A DNA stretch of 64,000 nucleotides, from positions 249,437-313,436 of the forward strand of contig NZ_BBPP01000002.1 in NCBI RefSeq assembly GCF_000787835.1, written 5' to 3'. The stretch comes from Streptacidiphilus melanogenes (GTDB lineage Bacteria > Actinomycetota > Actinomycetes > Streptomycetales > Streptomycetaceae). The position numbers were made by a program, and so were the translations under genes. Shown here in pieces: positions 1 to 8,390 of this stretch. The first letter of the stretch is position 1. Every line of letters begins with the position of its first letter. Below the pieces are notes generated by a model. That model searched no databases, was not told the DNA's origin, and worked only from the letters and a program-made list of their open reading frames with translations.

Positions 1-105
1 GTGGACACCGGTCGCCCGCCGGCGTGCTCCCTGGTCCAGGTCGCGGCCCTGGTCCACCCGGAATTCCGGGTGGAGATCGACGCGCTGGCGGTAGTGTCCG
101 GCTGA
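1..105 (+). CDS. RidA-family protein, C-terminal fragment (cut by window edge)
   Basis: Frame 1 is open from the first base to TGA at 103-105 and encodes about 34 residues. The segment CSLVQVAALVHPEFRVEIDA resembles the C-terminal strand-helix of the RidA/YjgF (enamine/imine deaminase) family, which usually ends in a Leu-Val-Glu-Ile-Glu-Ala-like strand. The start and the catalytic Arg region lie outside the window. A GTG opens the window, but the remaining length is too short for a full RidA (about 130 aa), so it is probably internal. The next gene on the same strand starts 118 nt later. Confidence 0.6.
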   Translation: MDTGRPPACSLVQVAALVHPEFRVEIDALAVVSG

Positions 106-223
106 CCTGCCCGTGGCGGCCAAAGGGCCTGAGCCGCCTGAAGCAACGGGCGTCGACGGACGCCGCCTCCGCGAAGTGCCACCGTCCACGAAGACGCCAC
201 CGTTCAGAAAGGCGTGCGCATCC

Positions 224-1099
224 GTGACTGACAGCGAAGCCACCGTCCCTCTCGCCGTGCCCGGCCCCCTCGTCGACACCGGATGGTTGTCCCGGCACCT
301 GGGCACGCCGGGGCTGCTGGTGCTCGACGCCAGCGTCGGGTCACACCGGCGTGAGGTCGCCGCGATACCGAGCGCCCGGGTCTTCGACCTGGACGGCCCG
401 CTCTCCGCCCCGGACAGCCCGCTGCCGCACACCATGCCGGGGCCCGAGCAGTTCGAACGCGAGCTGCGCGGGCTCGGCCTCAACGGGACCGGCACCGTCG
501 TGTTCTACGACAACGCCGGTCTCTACTCGGCGGCACGCGGCTGGTGGATGTTGCGCGCCATGGGCTTCGACCGTGTGGCCGTGCTCGACGGCGGCCTGCC
601 CGCGTGGACGTCGGCCGGGTTGCCGCAGCAGGCGACCAGCCCGAGCCCACCCGCGCCCGGGGACTTCACCGCGCGCCCCCGCTCGGGCATGTTCGTCGAC
701 AGCTCGGCGGTCCTCGCCGCCCTCGCCGACCCGACGGGCGTCGTCCTGGACGCCCGCGCGGCCGACCGGTTCCAGGGATCGGCTCCGGAACCCCGTCCCG
801 GCCTGCGCAGCGGTCACATGCCCGGCGCGGTCAACCTGCCCTTCACGACCATCCAGGACGACGCCGGCCTGCTCCTCCCCCGGGACACGCTGCGGAACCG
901 CTTCGCCGAGGCGCTGGGCACCGAAGCCTCCGCCGAGGCAACAGCGGCCGGGCCGAGGCGCCTGCTGTTCAGCTGCGGCTCCGGCGTCACCGCCTGCGTT
1001 CTCGCCCTGGGCGCGACCGTCGCAGGCTACCGCGAGCTCGCGGTCTACGACGGCTCCTGGAGCGAGTGGGGCCAGCCCTCAGACCTGCCGGTCGAGTGA
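224..1099 (+). CDS. Sulfurtransferase, two rhodanese domains (SseA/TST type)
   Basis: This 291-aa protein has two tandem rhodanese domains. The first (about residues 20-130) is inactive-like. The second carries the active-site loop CGSGVTA at about 251-257, with the Cys that takes the persulfide. The loop matches thiosulfate and 3-mercaptopyruvate sulfurtransferases, which move sulfane sulfur from thiosulfate or mercaptopyruvate to cyanide or thiol acceptors; the sequence does not decide the donor. I chose the GTG at 224 because GAAAGG lies about 11 nt upstream and the protein then begins like its family. A longer open frame to 113 adds an unrelated basic stretch. Its stop overlaps the GTG of the next gene by four bases, so the two are probably co-translated. 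Confidence 0.85.
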   Translation: MTDSEATVPLAVPGPLVDTGWLSRHLGTPGLLVLDASVGSHRREVAAIPSARVFDLDGPLSAPDSPLPHTMPGPEQFERELRGLGLNGTGTVVFYDNAGLYSAARGWWMLRAMGFDRVAVLDGGLPAWTSAGLPQQATSPSPPAPGDFTARPRSGMFVDSSAVLAALADPTGVVLDARAADRFQGSAPEPRPGLRSGHMPGAVNLPFTTIQDDAGLLLPRDTLRNRFAEALGTEASAEATAAGPRRLLFSCGSGVTACVLALGATVAGYRELAVYDGSWSEWGQPSDLPVE

Positions 1100-1680
1100 G
1101 CGCCACGTCACTGCCGTCCCCGAACACCCCACAGGGACGGCCGGTGCTGATGCTCGACGTCGACGGGCCCCTCAACCCCTTCGGGGCCATGCCGGACCAC
1201 CGACCCGACGGGTTTCAGGAGCACTTCCTCATGCCGCCGAGCTGGGCCGCGCTCGAGGACGTCCGCATCGCGGCCTCTCCTCGCCGCCGCGAGCCGACGC
1301 CGCTGCCTGTCTGGCTCAACCCCGACCACGGCGCGCAACTGCTCGACCTCCCGTTCCAGCTGGTCTGGGCCACGACCTGGGAGGCGGAGGCGAACGAGTT
1401 CATCGCACCGCTCCTCGGTCTGCCCGAGCTCCCCTACATCCCCTGGCAGACGCCACGTCCGGTGCCGCAAGGGCGGGGCTGCTGGAAGACGCCCGAGATC
1501 GTCGCCTGGGCGGCCGGGCGGCCGTTCGCCTGGGTCGACGACGAGATCTCCCAGGCCGACGGCGACTGGATCGTTCGGCACCACCCCGGCCCGGCCCTGC
1601 TCCGCCAGGTCGATGCCCGCAGCGGCCTCGGACCTGAGGACTTCGCGGACCTGTCCGCATGGGCTGCGGAGCTCGATTGA
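1096..1680 (+). CDS. HAD-like protein (Swiss-Army-Knife RNA repair-associated HAD type)
   Basis: The 194-aa protein has an N-terminal HAD motif I, MLDVDGPLN, with the two Asp at about residues 21 and 23. A late acidic motif, WVDDEI, fits HAD motif IV. The rest resembles short actinobacterial HAD proteins annotated after a domain first seen in RNA-repair fusions. The likely activity is Mg-dependent phosphate hydrolysis on an unknown substrate. GTG at 1096 overlaps the sulfurtransferase stop (GTGA), which supports translational coupling. An in-frame GTG at 1144 would delete the N-terminal tail but keep motif I. Confidence 0.7.
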   Translation: MSATSLPSPNTPQGRPVLMLDVDGPLNPFGAMPDHRPDGFQEHFLMPPSWAALEDVRIAASPRRREPTPLPVWLNPDHGAQLLDLPFQLVWATTWEAEANEFIAPLLGLPELPYIPWQTPRPVPQGRGCWKTPEIVAWAAGRPFAWVDDEISQADGDWIVRHHPGPALLRQVDARSGLGPEDFADLSAWAAELD

Positions 1681-1858
1681 GCACCCCTGACGGCGGACCT
1701 CGCGACGGACGTTCCGTCAACCAGGTCCGCCGTTACAGGCCCTGGTCGCGTTTGCGGGCACAGGAGCAGCCCCGCCCCGAGGCCCTGCGGTGCGGGTCGG
1801 GCGCAGCACCGCAGCAGAGCGGGACGCCCGGTCGGATCACGCTCCGTCAGACGCGCGC
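1681..1858. other. Gene-poor interval after the HAD gene
   Basis: I see no convincing gene here. Open frames on both strands have low-complexity Arg/Pro/Gly translations and no ribosome site. The interval leads into the hairpin at 1859-1895. Confidence 0.5.
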
Positions 1859-1895
1859 CTGGGCCCTGGGCCACCGGGGATGGCCCAGGGCCCAG
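1859..1895. terminator. Strong hairpin (15-bp stem)
   Basis: CTGGGCCCTGGGCCA at 1859-1873 pairs perfectly with 1881-1895 across a 7-nt loop. There is no U-tract, as is common for actinobacterial terminators. It probably ends transcription from the plus-strand genes upstream, although it lies about 180 nt beyond their last stop. Confidence 0.6.
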
Positions 1896-2003
1896 CTTCG
1901 ACACCGTTCCACCCTCTTCGGAGACCCTCACGGTGCATGTATGACGCACATCACAGTGGCAGGTCGACAGTGGCGAGACGGGGTTGGTTCATCGCCGACA
2001 CGA

Positions 2004-2039
2004 CAGAGGCCCTGCCCGATTTCTCGGGCAGGGCCTCTG
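2004..2039 (-). terminator. tRNA-Ala terminator hairpin (16-bp stem)
   Basis: CAGAGGCCCTGCCCGA at 2004-2019 and its exact reverse complement at 2024-2039 flank a TTTC loop. The hairpin begins 7 nt beyond the 3' end of the minus-strand tRNA, where a tRNA terminator is expected. Confidence 0.8.
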
Positions 2040-2044
2040 CGTTG

Positions 2045-2120
<76 letters not shown>

Positions 2121-2166
2121 AACGAGAAGAAACTCTAGCAGGTCCGAGGGGGTGCTTGCGCACGGG

Positions 2167-3255
2167 TTACTCGTTGGCGGCGCGGGGGGTGCCCTCGGCG
2201 TACTGGTCGAAGAGCGGCGTGGCCGGCTTCGGCGCCGGACGGCGGGGCGCAGGGGCCGGGGCCTTCCGCTCCTGTTGCGACGGCGGGGTCGGCCGAGCGC
2301 GGGCCGAGGAGTAGGTGTCCGGCGCGGTCAGGTCCAGCCCAAGCGTCGCGCGCGGGGCGACGGGGGCCGTGACGTAGGTCGGCAGCGGAACCGGGACTGG
2401 GTCCCAGCCCTGATCCCCGCGGTCTGCCGACGGCGCCGCCCCACCCGCGTGCTCGGGACGGTCGTCATCCGCCCACGACTCGGCGTGGTTCGCGCCGAGC
2501 GCCCCGGTGCCGGACGTGGTCGGGCCGACCTGGCCCGGCTCGTCCGCCACGCGCGAGGGCACGGCCTCCGCCCACTCCCGGCCTGACTCCTGCGCCGCAG
2601 CGGCCGTCGCGGCCTCACGACGCGCCACGGCCTGCTGGCGGACGCGCTGGGCGGCCTCCGCCGCGCGACGGCGGTCGAGCTTGACCTCGTAGCGGCGGTG
2701 CTCCTGGCGCCGCATCTGCGCGATGTAGATCGAGAACAGGACGGCCGGCAGGGCCGGAATCCACAGCAGCGCGACGCCGCCGACGGCCGCGACCACCATC
2801 CCGGCCGTGAACGCCGCGAAGAGGATCACCACCATGCGCCGACGCCTCGCAAGAAGCGCCGCCCGGCGACGGGACGCCACGGCCGGCGACGGTCCGACCT
2901 GGTGCCCGGCAGGGCTCGACGCGGGCGACGGGGCCGGCGCGGACGGGACGGCGGCGGGTTCGCCGAGCTCCTGCGCCTCGGCAGGGCCCTTCTGTCCGTC
3001 ACTCCCGGCGGCCGCGCCGGGGCCGTGCGGGGAATGCGGATGCGGGGTCGGCACAGCGAGCGGCTGTGTCTCCTCCAGCTGCCGGGAGATCTTCCGCTCC
3101 ATGGCGGCCCGGCCGGACAGCAGGCGGATCGCCGTGCTGAAACGCTCCGTCGGCCGGGCCTCGTTGAGCTCGTCCTGACGGCGGAGCCACATGGGAACCA
3201 GATACGCGGCCCAGGCCCCGACGATGACCGCGTAAATGAGGCCGCTACTGCTCAC
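2167..3255 (-). CDS. glpR: GlpR-like membrane receptor for gephyrin-like Glp
   Basis: The 362-aa protein starts MSSSGLIYAVIVGAWAAYLV, an N-terminal membrane segment followed by a basic MWLRRQDELNEARPTERFS region. Two further helices lie near residues 140-180, and a long cytoplasmic tail rich in Ala, Arg and Pro follows. This layout matches the actinobacterial receptor GlpR, which in Corynebacterium binds the MoeA-like protein Glp at division sites (established for Corynebacterium; inferred here). It is the last gene of the minus-strand block that contains the glp candidate, and tRNA-Ala lies downstream. The function is assigned from layout and context, because no catalytic motif exists to check. 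Confidence 0.75.
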   Translation of the reverse strand: MSSSGLIYAVIVGAWAAYLVPMWLRRQDELNEARPTERFSTAIRLLSGRAAMERKISRQLEETQPLAVPTPHPHSPHGPGAAAGSDGQKGPAEAQELGEPAAVPSAPAPSPASSPAGHQVGPSPAVASRRRAALLARRRRMVVILFAAFTAGMVVAAVGGVALLWIPALPAVLFSIYIAQMRRQEHRRYEVKLDRRRAAEAAQRVRQQAVARREAATAAAAQESGREWAEAVPSRVADEPGQVGPTTSGTGALGANHAESWADDDRPEHAGGAAPSADRGDQGWDPVPVPLPTYVTAPVAPRATLGLDLTAPDTYSSARARPTPPSQQERKAPAPAPRRPAPKPATPLFDQYAEGTPRAANE

Positions 3256-3333
3256 GCTTCACACCGTACGGGCGTGAGGGACGGCCCGGCGGCAATTTCG
3301 GGCGGTGTGTCGCTGAATCTTCTTCATATCGAC

Positions 3334-3948
3334 CTATTTATGGTGATGATGGCTCTGGAATCCACTGTTGCCGCGCCAGCGCGCGAGCATTCCCTCCGGT
3401 ACCTCGTCCGCGGTCAACGCGTAGACGAGGTGGTCCCGCCAGCCTCCGTCGATGTGCAGATAGCGCGGGCGGAGTCCCTCCTCCCGGAAGCGGAGTTTCT
3501 CGACCACGCGACGGCTCGGCAGATTCTCCGGACGGATGCAGATCTCGATCCGGTGCAGTCCCATCGTGCGGAAGCAGTAGTCGGTGGCGAGTGCGACGGC
3601 TGCCGGGATGATTCCGCGCCCGGCGTGCCCCTGGTCGACCCAGTAACCGATATTCGCCGAGCACATCGATCCCCAGGTGATTCCGCCCACCGTGAGCTGC
3701 CCGACGAGCTCCCCCTCGTAGGTCACGACGAACGGCAGCATCCGCCCTGCATTCGCCTCCGACCGCAGGAAGCGCACCATCTGACGGTAGGTCGGGCGCG
3801 GGCTCTGCGGATGGCCGGGCGGCGGTGGCGGCACGGTGGCCTCCCAGCGGCGCAGCCAGTCCCGGTTACGGCGGCTGACGTCCTGCCAGGCCCGCTGGTC
3901 GCGCACCTTGATCGGGCGCAGCCCGACCGGCCCCTCCCGCAACTCCAC
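3334..3948 (-). CDS. GNAT N-acetyltransferase (RimJ/RimL type)
   Basis: This 204-aa GNAT enzyme transfers acetyl from acetyl-CoA, typically to a protein N-terminus such as ribosomal Ala. IGYWVDQGHAGRGIIPAAVALATDY contains the acetyl-CoA pyrophosphate-binding motif A (Q/R-x-x-G-x-G/A, here QGHAGRG). It is followed by the RimJ-type helix RIEICIRPENLPSRRVVEKL. GTG at 3948 is the likely start and sits 14 nt after the mogA stop. The C-terminus ends in HHHHK. It lies between mogA and glpR in one transcription unit, an arrangement typical of Streptomyces. Confidence 0.85.
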   Translation of the reverse strand: MELREGPVGLRPIKVRDQRAWQDVSRRNRDWLRRWEATVPPPPPGHPQSPRPTYRQMVRFLRSEANAGRMLPFVVTYEGELVGQLTVGGITWGSMCSANIGYWVDQGHAGRGIIPAAVALATDYCFRTMGLHRIEICIRPENLPSRRVVEKLRFREEGLRPRYLHIDGGWRDHLVYALTADEVPEGMLARWRGNSGFQSHHHHK

Positions 3949-3962
3949 CGGCCAGAAGGCGT

Positions 3963-4481
3963 TCAGTGCCGGCCCCCTCTCCCGTCGGCGCCCTCCGACG
4001 CCCCGGGCGCGTGGTCGCCACCGCCGACCTGGTCGACGGCGTGGGCCAGCAGCGGCCCCAGAACGGCAAGACCGTCCCTGACCCCGCCGGGCGAGCCCGG
4101 CAGGTTGATGACCAAGGTCCTGCCCGCCAGCCCTGAGAGGCCCCGCGAGAGCGCCGCCGTCGGAACGCCGTGGTCGCGCCCGTAGGCGCGGATCGCCTCC
4201 GCGATCCCCGGCACGGGCCGGGTGATCACCTGCTGCGTCATCTCCGGTGTAAGGTCCAGCGGCGTCAGACCCGTGCCGCCGGTGGTGACGACGACGTCAT
4301 AGCCGTCCGCCACGGCCTTCCGCAGCGCCACGAGCACCGGGTCCCCGTCCGGCACCACGACCGGGCCGACGACCATGCAGCCGAGCTCCGCGAGCCCGGA
4401 CGCCAGGATCGGCCCGCCGCGGTCCTCGTAGACCCCGGCGTGGGCCCGGTTCGACACAGTGAGCACGAACGCGCGCATCAT
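3963..4481 (-). CDS. mogA: Molybdopterin adenylyltransferase-like protein
   Basis: The 172-aa protein belongs to the MoaB/Mog fold, which adenylylates molybdopterin before molybdenum insertion. Visible motifs are TTGGTGLTPLDLTPE near residues 69-83 and the later NLPGSPGGVRDGL loop, both typical of molybdopterin binding. The start is an ATGATG at 4481. Its first ATG overlaps the moaC TGA by four bases, so translation is probably coupled. Together with moaC and glp/moeA upstream it makes a compact molybdenum-cofactor block. The glycine-rich end (after about residue 155) looks disordered. Confidence 0.9.
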   Translation of the reverse strand: MMRAFVLTVSNRAHAGVYEDRGGPILASGLAELGCMVVGPVVVPDGDPVLVALRKAVADGYDVVVTTGGTGLTPLDLTPEMTQQVITRPVPGIAEAIRAYGRDHGVPTAALSRGLSGLAGRTLVINLPGSPGGVRDGLAVLGPLLAHAVDQVGGGDHAPGASEGADGRGGRH

Positions 4482-5035
4482 GCCTGCGCTCCCGGCTCCG
4501 GCCGGGCGGGCTCGGCGACGGCGGAGGTGTCGCCGAGGTCGGCACGACGCCAGTCGCCGCTCTTGCCGCCGGTCTTCTCCTCGACCTGCACGGCGTCGAT
4601 CCTGGCGCCCTTGTCGACCGCCTTGACCATGTCGATCACGGTGAGGCCGGCGACCGCCACCGCGGTGAGCGCCTCCATCTCGACGCCGGTGCGGTCCGCG
4701 GTGCGGACGGTCGCGGTGATCTCCACGGCGTCGTCGGCGACCACGAGATCCACCGTCACGCCGGAGACGGCGATGGGGTGGCACAGCGGGATCAGATCAG
4801 GCGTGCGCTTGGCTCCCATGATCCCGGCGATCCGGGCCACCGACAGCGCGTCCCCCTTCGGCACGCCCTCCCCGCGGAGCAGTTCGACGACGCGCGGCGA
4901 GACCAGCACGCGTCCGGTGGCGCGAGCCGTCCGAGCCGTCGTCGCCTTCTCCGAGACGTCGACCATGCGTGCCGCGCCCGAGGCGTCGACGTGAGTCAAC
5001 CCGGACCCGGACGGAACGGGGCTGGTGCTGTGCAC
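4478..5035 (-). CDS. moaC: Cyclic pyranopterin monophosphate synthase
   Basis: The 185-aa protein matches MoaC, which with MoaA turns GTP into cyclic pyranopterin monophosphate, the first molybdenum-cofactor intermediate. Key family stretches are LTHVDASGAARMVDVSEK near the N-terminus, LIPLCHPI (conserved Cys-His), EMEALTAVAVAGLTVIDMVK, and the terminal EKTGGKSGDW. I selected GTG at 5035 because CAGGAG lies 6 nt upstream and the N-terminus then fits the family. An upstream open extension to 5104 looks untranslated. It overlaps mogA by four bases. No moaA, moaE or moaD is in the window. Confidence 0.93.
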   Translation of the reverse strand: MHSTSPVPSGSGLTHVDASGAARMVDVSEKATTARTARATGRVLVSPRVVELLRGEGVPKGDALSVARIAGIMGAKRTPDLIPLCHPIAVSGVTVDLVVADDAVEITATVRTADRTGVEMEALTAVAVAGLTVIDMVKAVDKGARIDAVQVEEKTGGKSGDWRRADLGDTSAVAEPARPEPGAQA

Positions 5036-5171
5036 TGGCGCTCCTGCGATCGTGACGGCGGGGGTGCGGCGCCAGAGTATCGCTGCCCGGCCGAAGCGTC
5101 CCATCGGCGGCGGGAGCGGATGCCCGCACCTGTGGACCGGCCGCCGAACCGTCGACCGAGCGGCCGCGACC

Positions 5172-6560
5172 TCAGTCGAGCAGGATCACGCGCACCTCGG
5201 CGTCCGCGTCGAGCGAGGTGGTCTCCTCGTCGACCACCAGCAGGGCGTCGGCCTGGGCCAGCGCGCCGAGAAGATGCGAGCCCGATCCGCCCACCGGCGT
5301 CACCGTGCCGGTCTCGGCGTCGTAGGCGGCGCGCAGGAACTGGCGGCGACCGGCCGGCGAGGAGGCGACGCCCTCGGTCAGGCGGGCGGTCACCTCCCGG
5401 CGGTGGATCTCGGTCAGGCCGAGCATCGCCCGGATCGCGGGGCGGACGAAGAGCTCGAACGAGATGTAGGCGCTGACCGGATTGCCGGGGAGCGCGAGCA
5501 GCGGCACACCGCCGTCCGAGCCCTCCAGCACCCCGAAGCCCTGCGGCTTGCCCGGCTGCATCCGCAGCTTGCGGAACGAGATCTGCTCGCCGAACGCCTC
5601 CTTGACCACGTCGTACGCTCCGACGCTGACCCCACCGCTGGTCACGATGAGGTCGGCCCGGATCAGCTGGTCGTCGACGATCTCCCGCAACCGGTCGGCG
5701 TCGTCCGGCACGCCGCCGACACGGAAGGCGAGGGCACCGGCGTCCCGCGCGGCAGCGGTGAGGGCGAAGCTGTTGGAGTCCGGGATCTGGCCCGGCCCGA
5801 TCGGCGTGCCCGGCTGGACCAGCTCGCTGCCGGTGGACAGCACGACGACGCGCGGTCGCGGCCGGACCCGGACCCGGTCGTGCCCGGTCGCGGCGAGCAG
5901 CCCGATCTGTGTCGGCCCGAGACAGGTCCCGGCGGGCAGCAGCGCCTGGCCGGCCGTGATGTCCTCGCCGTGACGGCGCACGAAGCCGCCGAGCTCGACC
6001 GGCTGGAAGATCCGCACCTCGCCACCGGTGGCGACCGGGGCCGCACCCTGCGGGTCCATCGTGGTGGCCACCTCGCCGGAGCCGGTTCCGGCGTCGGTCC
6101 ACTCGACCGGAACGACGGCCTCCGCTCCGGGCGGCAGCGGCGCACCGGTCATGATCCGCGCGCACTGGCCGGGGCCGATGACCGGCAGCGAGGCGGCGCC
6201 CGCGGCGACGTCACCGACGACGGTGAGCACGGACGGGTAGTCCTTCGTGGCGCCGGCGAGGTCGGCCACCCGGACCGCGTATCCGTCCATCGAGCTGTTG
6301 TCGAACGGCGGCAGGGCGACCGCCGAGACGATCTCCTCGACGGTCAGGCAACCCTGGGCCTCCAGCAGCTGGAGCTCCAGCGGCGGCAGCGGGGAGACGG
6401 CGGCGAGCACCTGCGCGAGGTGCTCCTCGACGGTCCACTGACGCTCGGCGGCTGGCTCCGCGGCACACGGGTCCGCGAGACCGGCGCCGTGACCGTGCTC
6501 GTGGCCGTGCTCACGCCGGTGGCCGTGGTCGTGCCCGTGCTGCTCCTGCAGGTCGGTCAT
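5172..6560 (-). CDS. glp: Gephyrin-like molybdotransferase Glp (MoeA family), His-rich N-terminus
   Basis: The 462-aa protein has MoeA N, MoCF-binding and C domains. Family signatures include DNSSMDGYAVR, GQCARIMTGAPLPPGA, TSGGVSVGAYD and ALPGNPVSAYISFEL. MoeA inserts molybdate into adenylyl-molybdopterin. In Actinobacteria a paralogue next to glpR (Glp) serves as a division scaffold, and the glpR neighbour here favours that name. ATG at 6560 follows GGGGGAAGG. Residues about 5-30 hold an unusual His-rich run (HGHDHGHRREHGHEHGHG) before the first domain, possibly for metal binding. It follows galU and precedes moaC in the same direction. Confidence 0.88.
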   Translation of the reverse strand: MTDLQEQHGHDHGHRREHGHEHGHGAGLADPCAAEPAAERQWTVEEHLAQVLAAVSPLPPLELQLLEAQGCLTVEEIVSAVALPPFDNSSMDGYAVRVADLAGATKDYPSVLTVVGDVAAGAASLPVIGPGQCARIMTGAPLPPGAEAVVPVEWTDAGTGSGEVATTMDPQGAAPVATGGEVRIFQPVELGGFVRRHGEDITAGQALLPAGTCLGPTQIGLLAATGHDRVRVRPRPRVVVLSTGSELVQPGTPIGPGQIPDSNSFALTAAARDAGALAFRVGGVPDDADRLREIVDDQLIRADLIVTSGGVSVGAYDVVKEAFGEQISFRKLRMQPGKPQGFGVLEGSDGGVPLLALPGNPVSAYISFELFVRPAIRAMLGLTEIHRREVTARLTEGVASSPAGRRQFLRAAYDAETGTVTPVGGSGSHLLGALAQADALLVVDEETTSLDADAEVRVILLD

Positions 6561-6687
6561 GGTGCCTTCCCCCATGGTCGTGCGGTGCGGTCGCCGCTCA
6601 GGCGCCGGGTCCCGGGGCTCCGACCGGGGCCGTCAGCCGGCGTGATGCCGGTGACCGCCCCGGCCGTTGTTCCGGTGACGCTTTCGG

Positions 6688-7641
6688 TCAGATCTTCTGG
6701 GCCCCGCCGTCCAGCTCGCCGGTGCCGACGAACTCCTTGAGCCAGGCGCGGAACTCCGGACCCAGGTCCTCACGCTCGCAGGCGAGGCGAACGATCGCAC
6801 GCAGGTAGTCGCCCTTGTCGCCGGTGTCGTAGCGACGACCCCGGAAGATCACGCCATGGACGGGACCGCCGCGCCCCGGGGTGCGCTGGGCGAGCACCCG
6901 CAGCGCGTCGGTCAGCTGGATCTCGCCGTTCTTGCCCGGCGGGGTCTCGTGCAGCACGTCGAAGACGCTGGGGTCGAGCACGTACCGGCCGATGACGGCG
7001 TAGTTGCTCGGGGCCTCGCCGGGGGCGGGCTTCTCGACGAGGTCCGTGATCCGGACGATGTCCTCGTCGACCCCGTGGGTGCCGTGGTACTCGGCGGGGC
7101 GGATCGAGGCGCAGCCGTAGAGGTGGGCCAGAGCCGGGTCGACCTCGATGAGAGCGACGACGCTGCCGCCGAGCTCGCTCTGGACCTCGATCATCTTTGA
7201 GAGCAGCGGGTCACGCGGGTCGATGAGGTCGTCGCCGAGCAGCACCGCGAAGGGCTGGTCCGCGACGTGCGGCTCCGCACAGAGGACGGCGTGGCCGAGG
7301 CCCTTCGGGTCACCCTGGCGGACGTAGTGCATGGTGGCCAGCTCGCTCGACTCGCGGACGCGGTCGAGCTTGTGCTGGTCCCCCTTGCGGGAGAGCTGCT
7401 CCTCCAGCTCGTAGGCACGGTCGAAGTGGTCCTCGAGCGGCCGCTTGTTCCGACCGGTGATCATCAGCACGTCGGTCAGCCCGGCCGACGCCGCCTCCTC
7501 CACCACGTACTGGATCGCCGGTTTGTCGACGACCGGAAGCATCTCCTTCGGGGTCGCTTTGGTGGCGGGCAGGAAGCGGGTGCCGAGTCCGGCAGCCGGG
7601 ATGACCGCCTTGGAGATCTGGCGCGCACGAGCTTTCGTCAT
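6688..7641 (-). CDS. galU: UTP-glucose-1-phosphate uridylyltransferase
   Basis: The 317-aa enzyme makes UDP-glucose from UTP and glucose-1-phosphate, feeding cell-wall glycans, trehalose and glycolipids. The nucleotide-binding signature is VIPAAGLGTRFLPATKATPKEMLPVVDKP near residues 13-41. GDDLIDP and EKPAPGEAPSNYAVIGRYVL are the metal and sugar-binding regions. Its ATG overlaps the stop of the GGDEF gene by four bases. The glp gene follows 127 nt later on the same strand. A galE homologue lies at 27821, so UDP-hexose conversion is encoded in the same region. Confidence 0.95.
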   Translation of the reverse strand: MTKARARQISKAVIPAAGLGTRFLPATKATPKEMLPVVDKPAIQYVVEEAASAGLTDVLMITGRNKRPLEDHFDRAYELEEQLSRKGDQHKLDRVRESSELATMHYVRQGDPKGLGHAVLCAEPHVADQPFAVLLGDDLIDPRDPLLSKMIEVQSELGGSVVALIEVDPALAHLYGCASIRPAEYHGTHGVDEDIVRITDLVEKPAPGEAPSNYAVIGRYVLDPSVFDVLHETPPGKNGEIQLTDALRVLAQRTPGRGGPVHGVIFRGRRYDTGDKGDYLRAIVRLACEREDLGPEFRAWLKEFVGTGELDGGAQKI

Positions 7642-8336
7642 ACCGATGACTCTAGCTTCCCCTGCGTGTCGGCCGGCTGTCTCTCCGCTGTCAGAGACTT
7701 GTCGGCGGCCCTCAACAGAAGAGCGGCATGCGAACCGTCCTGCGGCAGCAAGCCGATCCCGACACGTGCGGAGAGGCCGTTGCCTGGGAGCGCACCGCCC
7801 TCATCCGCGAGCACCGGGACGGAGGGCAGGGCGAGCGGGTGCCGACGGACCGTCCACGCCAGGCGGTCCGCCACCGTGCGAGCACCTGCCTCGCCGGTGT
7901 CCGGCAACAGGACCAGGAACTCCTCCCCGCCGTAACGGCCGAAGACGTCCTCCTCGCGGACCTCCATGGCCAGCCGCTGCGCGAGGTCGCGCAGCACCGC
8001 CCCGGCCCGCTGGTAGCCGTGTTCGCGACGGATCTCGACGAAGCCGTCGATCTCCAGCAGCAGCACGGCGAGCACCCGCTCCGCCGGACGCCGCTTGCAG
8101 CGCGCGACCTCCCGGTCCAGGGCCAGCTGGAGGTACCGGTAGTTCCACACGCCGGTCAACGCGTCCGTGCAGGAGGTCCGCTCGAGCTCCTTCCGCCCGG
8201 CACGGAGTTGCGCCAGCTCCGCGGCCTGAGCCGTCCCCCGCGCCCGTGCCCGTGCCCTCCCACGCGCCAACACCGCGACAGCGAGCAGCGCCGGGAGGCA
8301 GAGAGCAGCAAGGATGTCCGCGAGGACGGGCGGCAT
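7638..8336 (-). CDS. GGDEF-domain protein, probable diguanylate cyclase
   Basis: The 232-aa protein has one N-terminal membrane helix (about residues 8-25), an Arg/Ala-rich linker that may be coiled coil, then a GGDEF domain starting at CTDALTGVWNYRYLQLALDRE. The active-site loop is RYGGEEF, intact for c-di-GMP synthesis from two GTP. I see no I-site RxxD just upstream, so product inhibition may be absent. ATG at 8336 follows GGAGGGA. The stop overlaps galU by four bases (ATGA), so this protein and galU are probably translated together. The 54-nt gap to the divergent 8391 gene must hold both promoters. Confidence 0.88.
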   Translation of the reverse strand: MPPVLADILAALCLPALLAVAVLARGRARARARGTAQAAELAQLRAGRKELERTSCTDALTGVWNYRYLQLALDREVARCKRRPAERVLAVLLLEIDGFVEIRREHGYQRAGAVLRDLAQRLAMEVREEDVFGRYGGEEFLVLLPDTGEAGARTVADRLAWTVRRHPLALPSVPVLADEGGALPGNGLSARVGIGLLPQDGSHAALLLRAADKSLTAERQPADTQGKLESSV

Positions 8337-8390
8337 GTCGTCCCTCCGCACAGTGCTGGCCGGTAACGAGACGGAAGGCCGTCCCATCCG

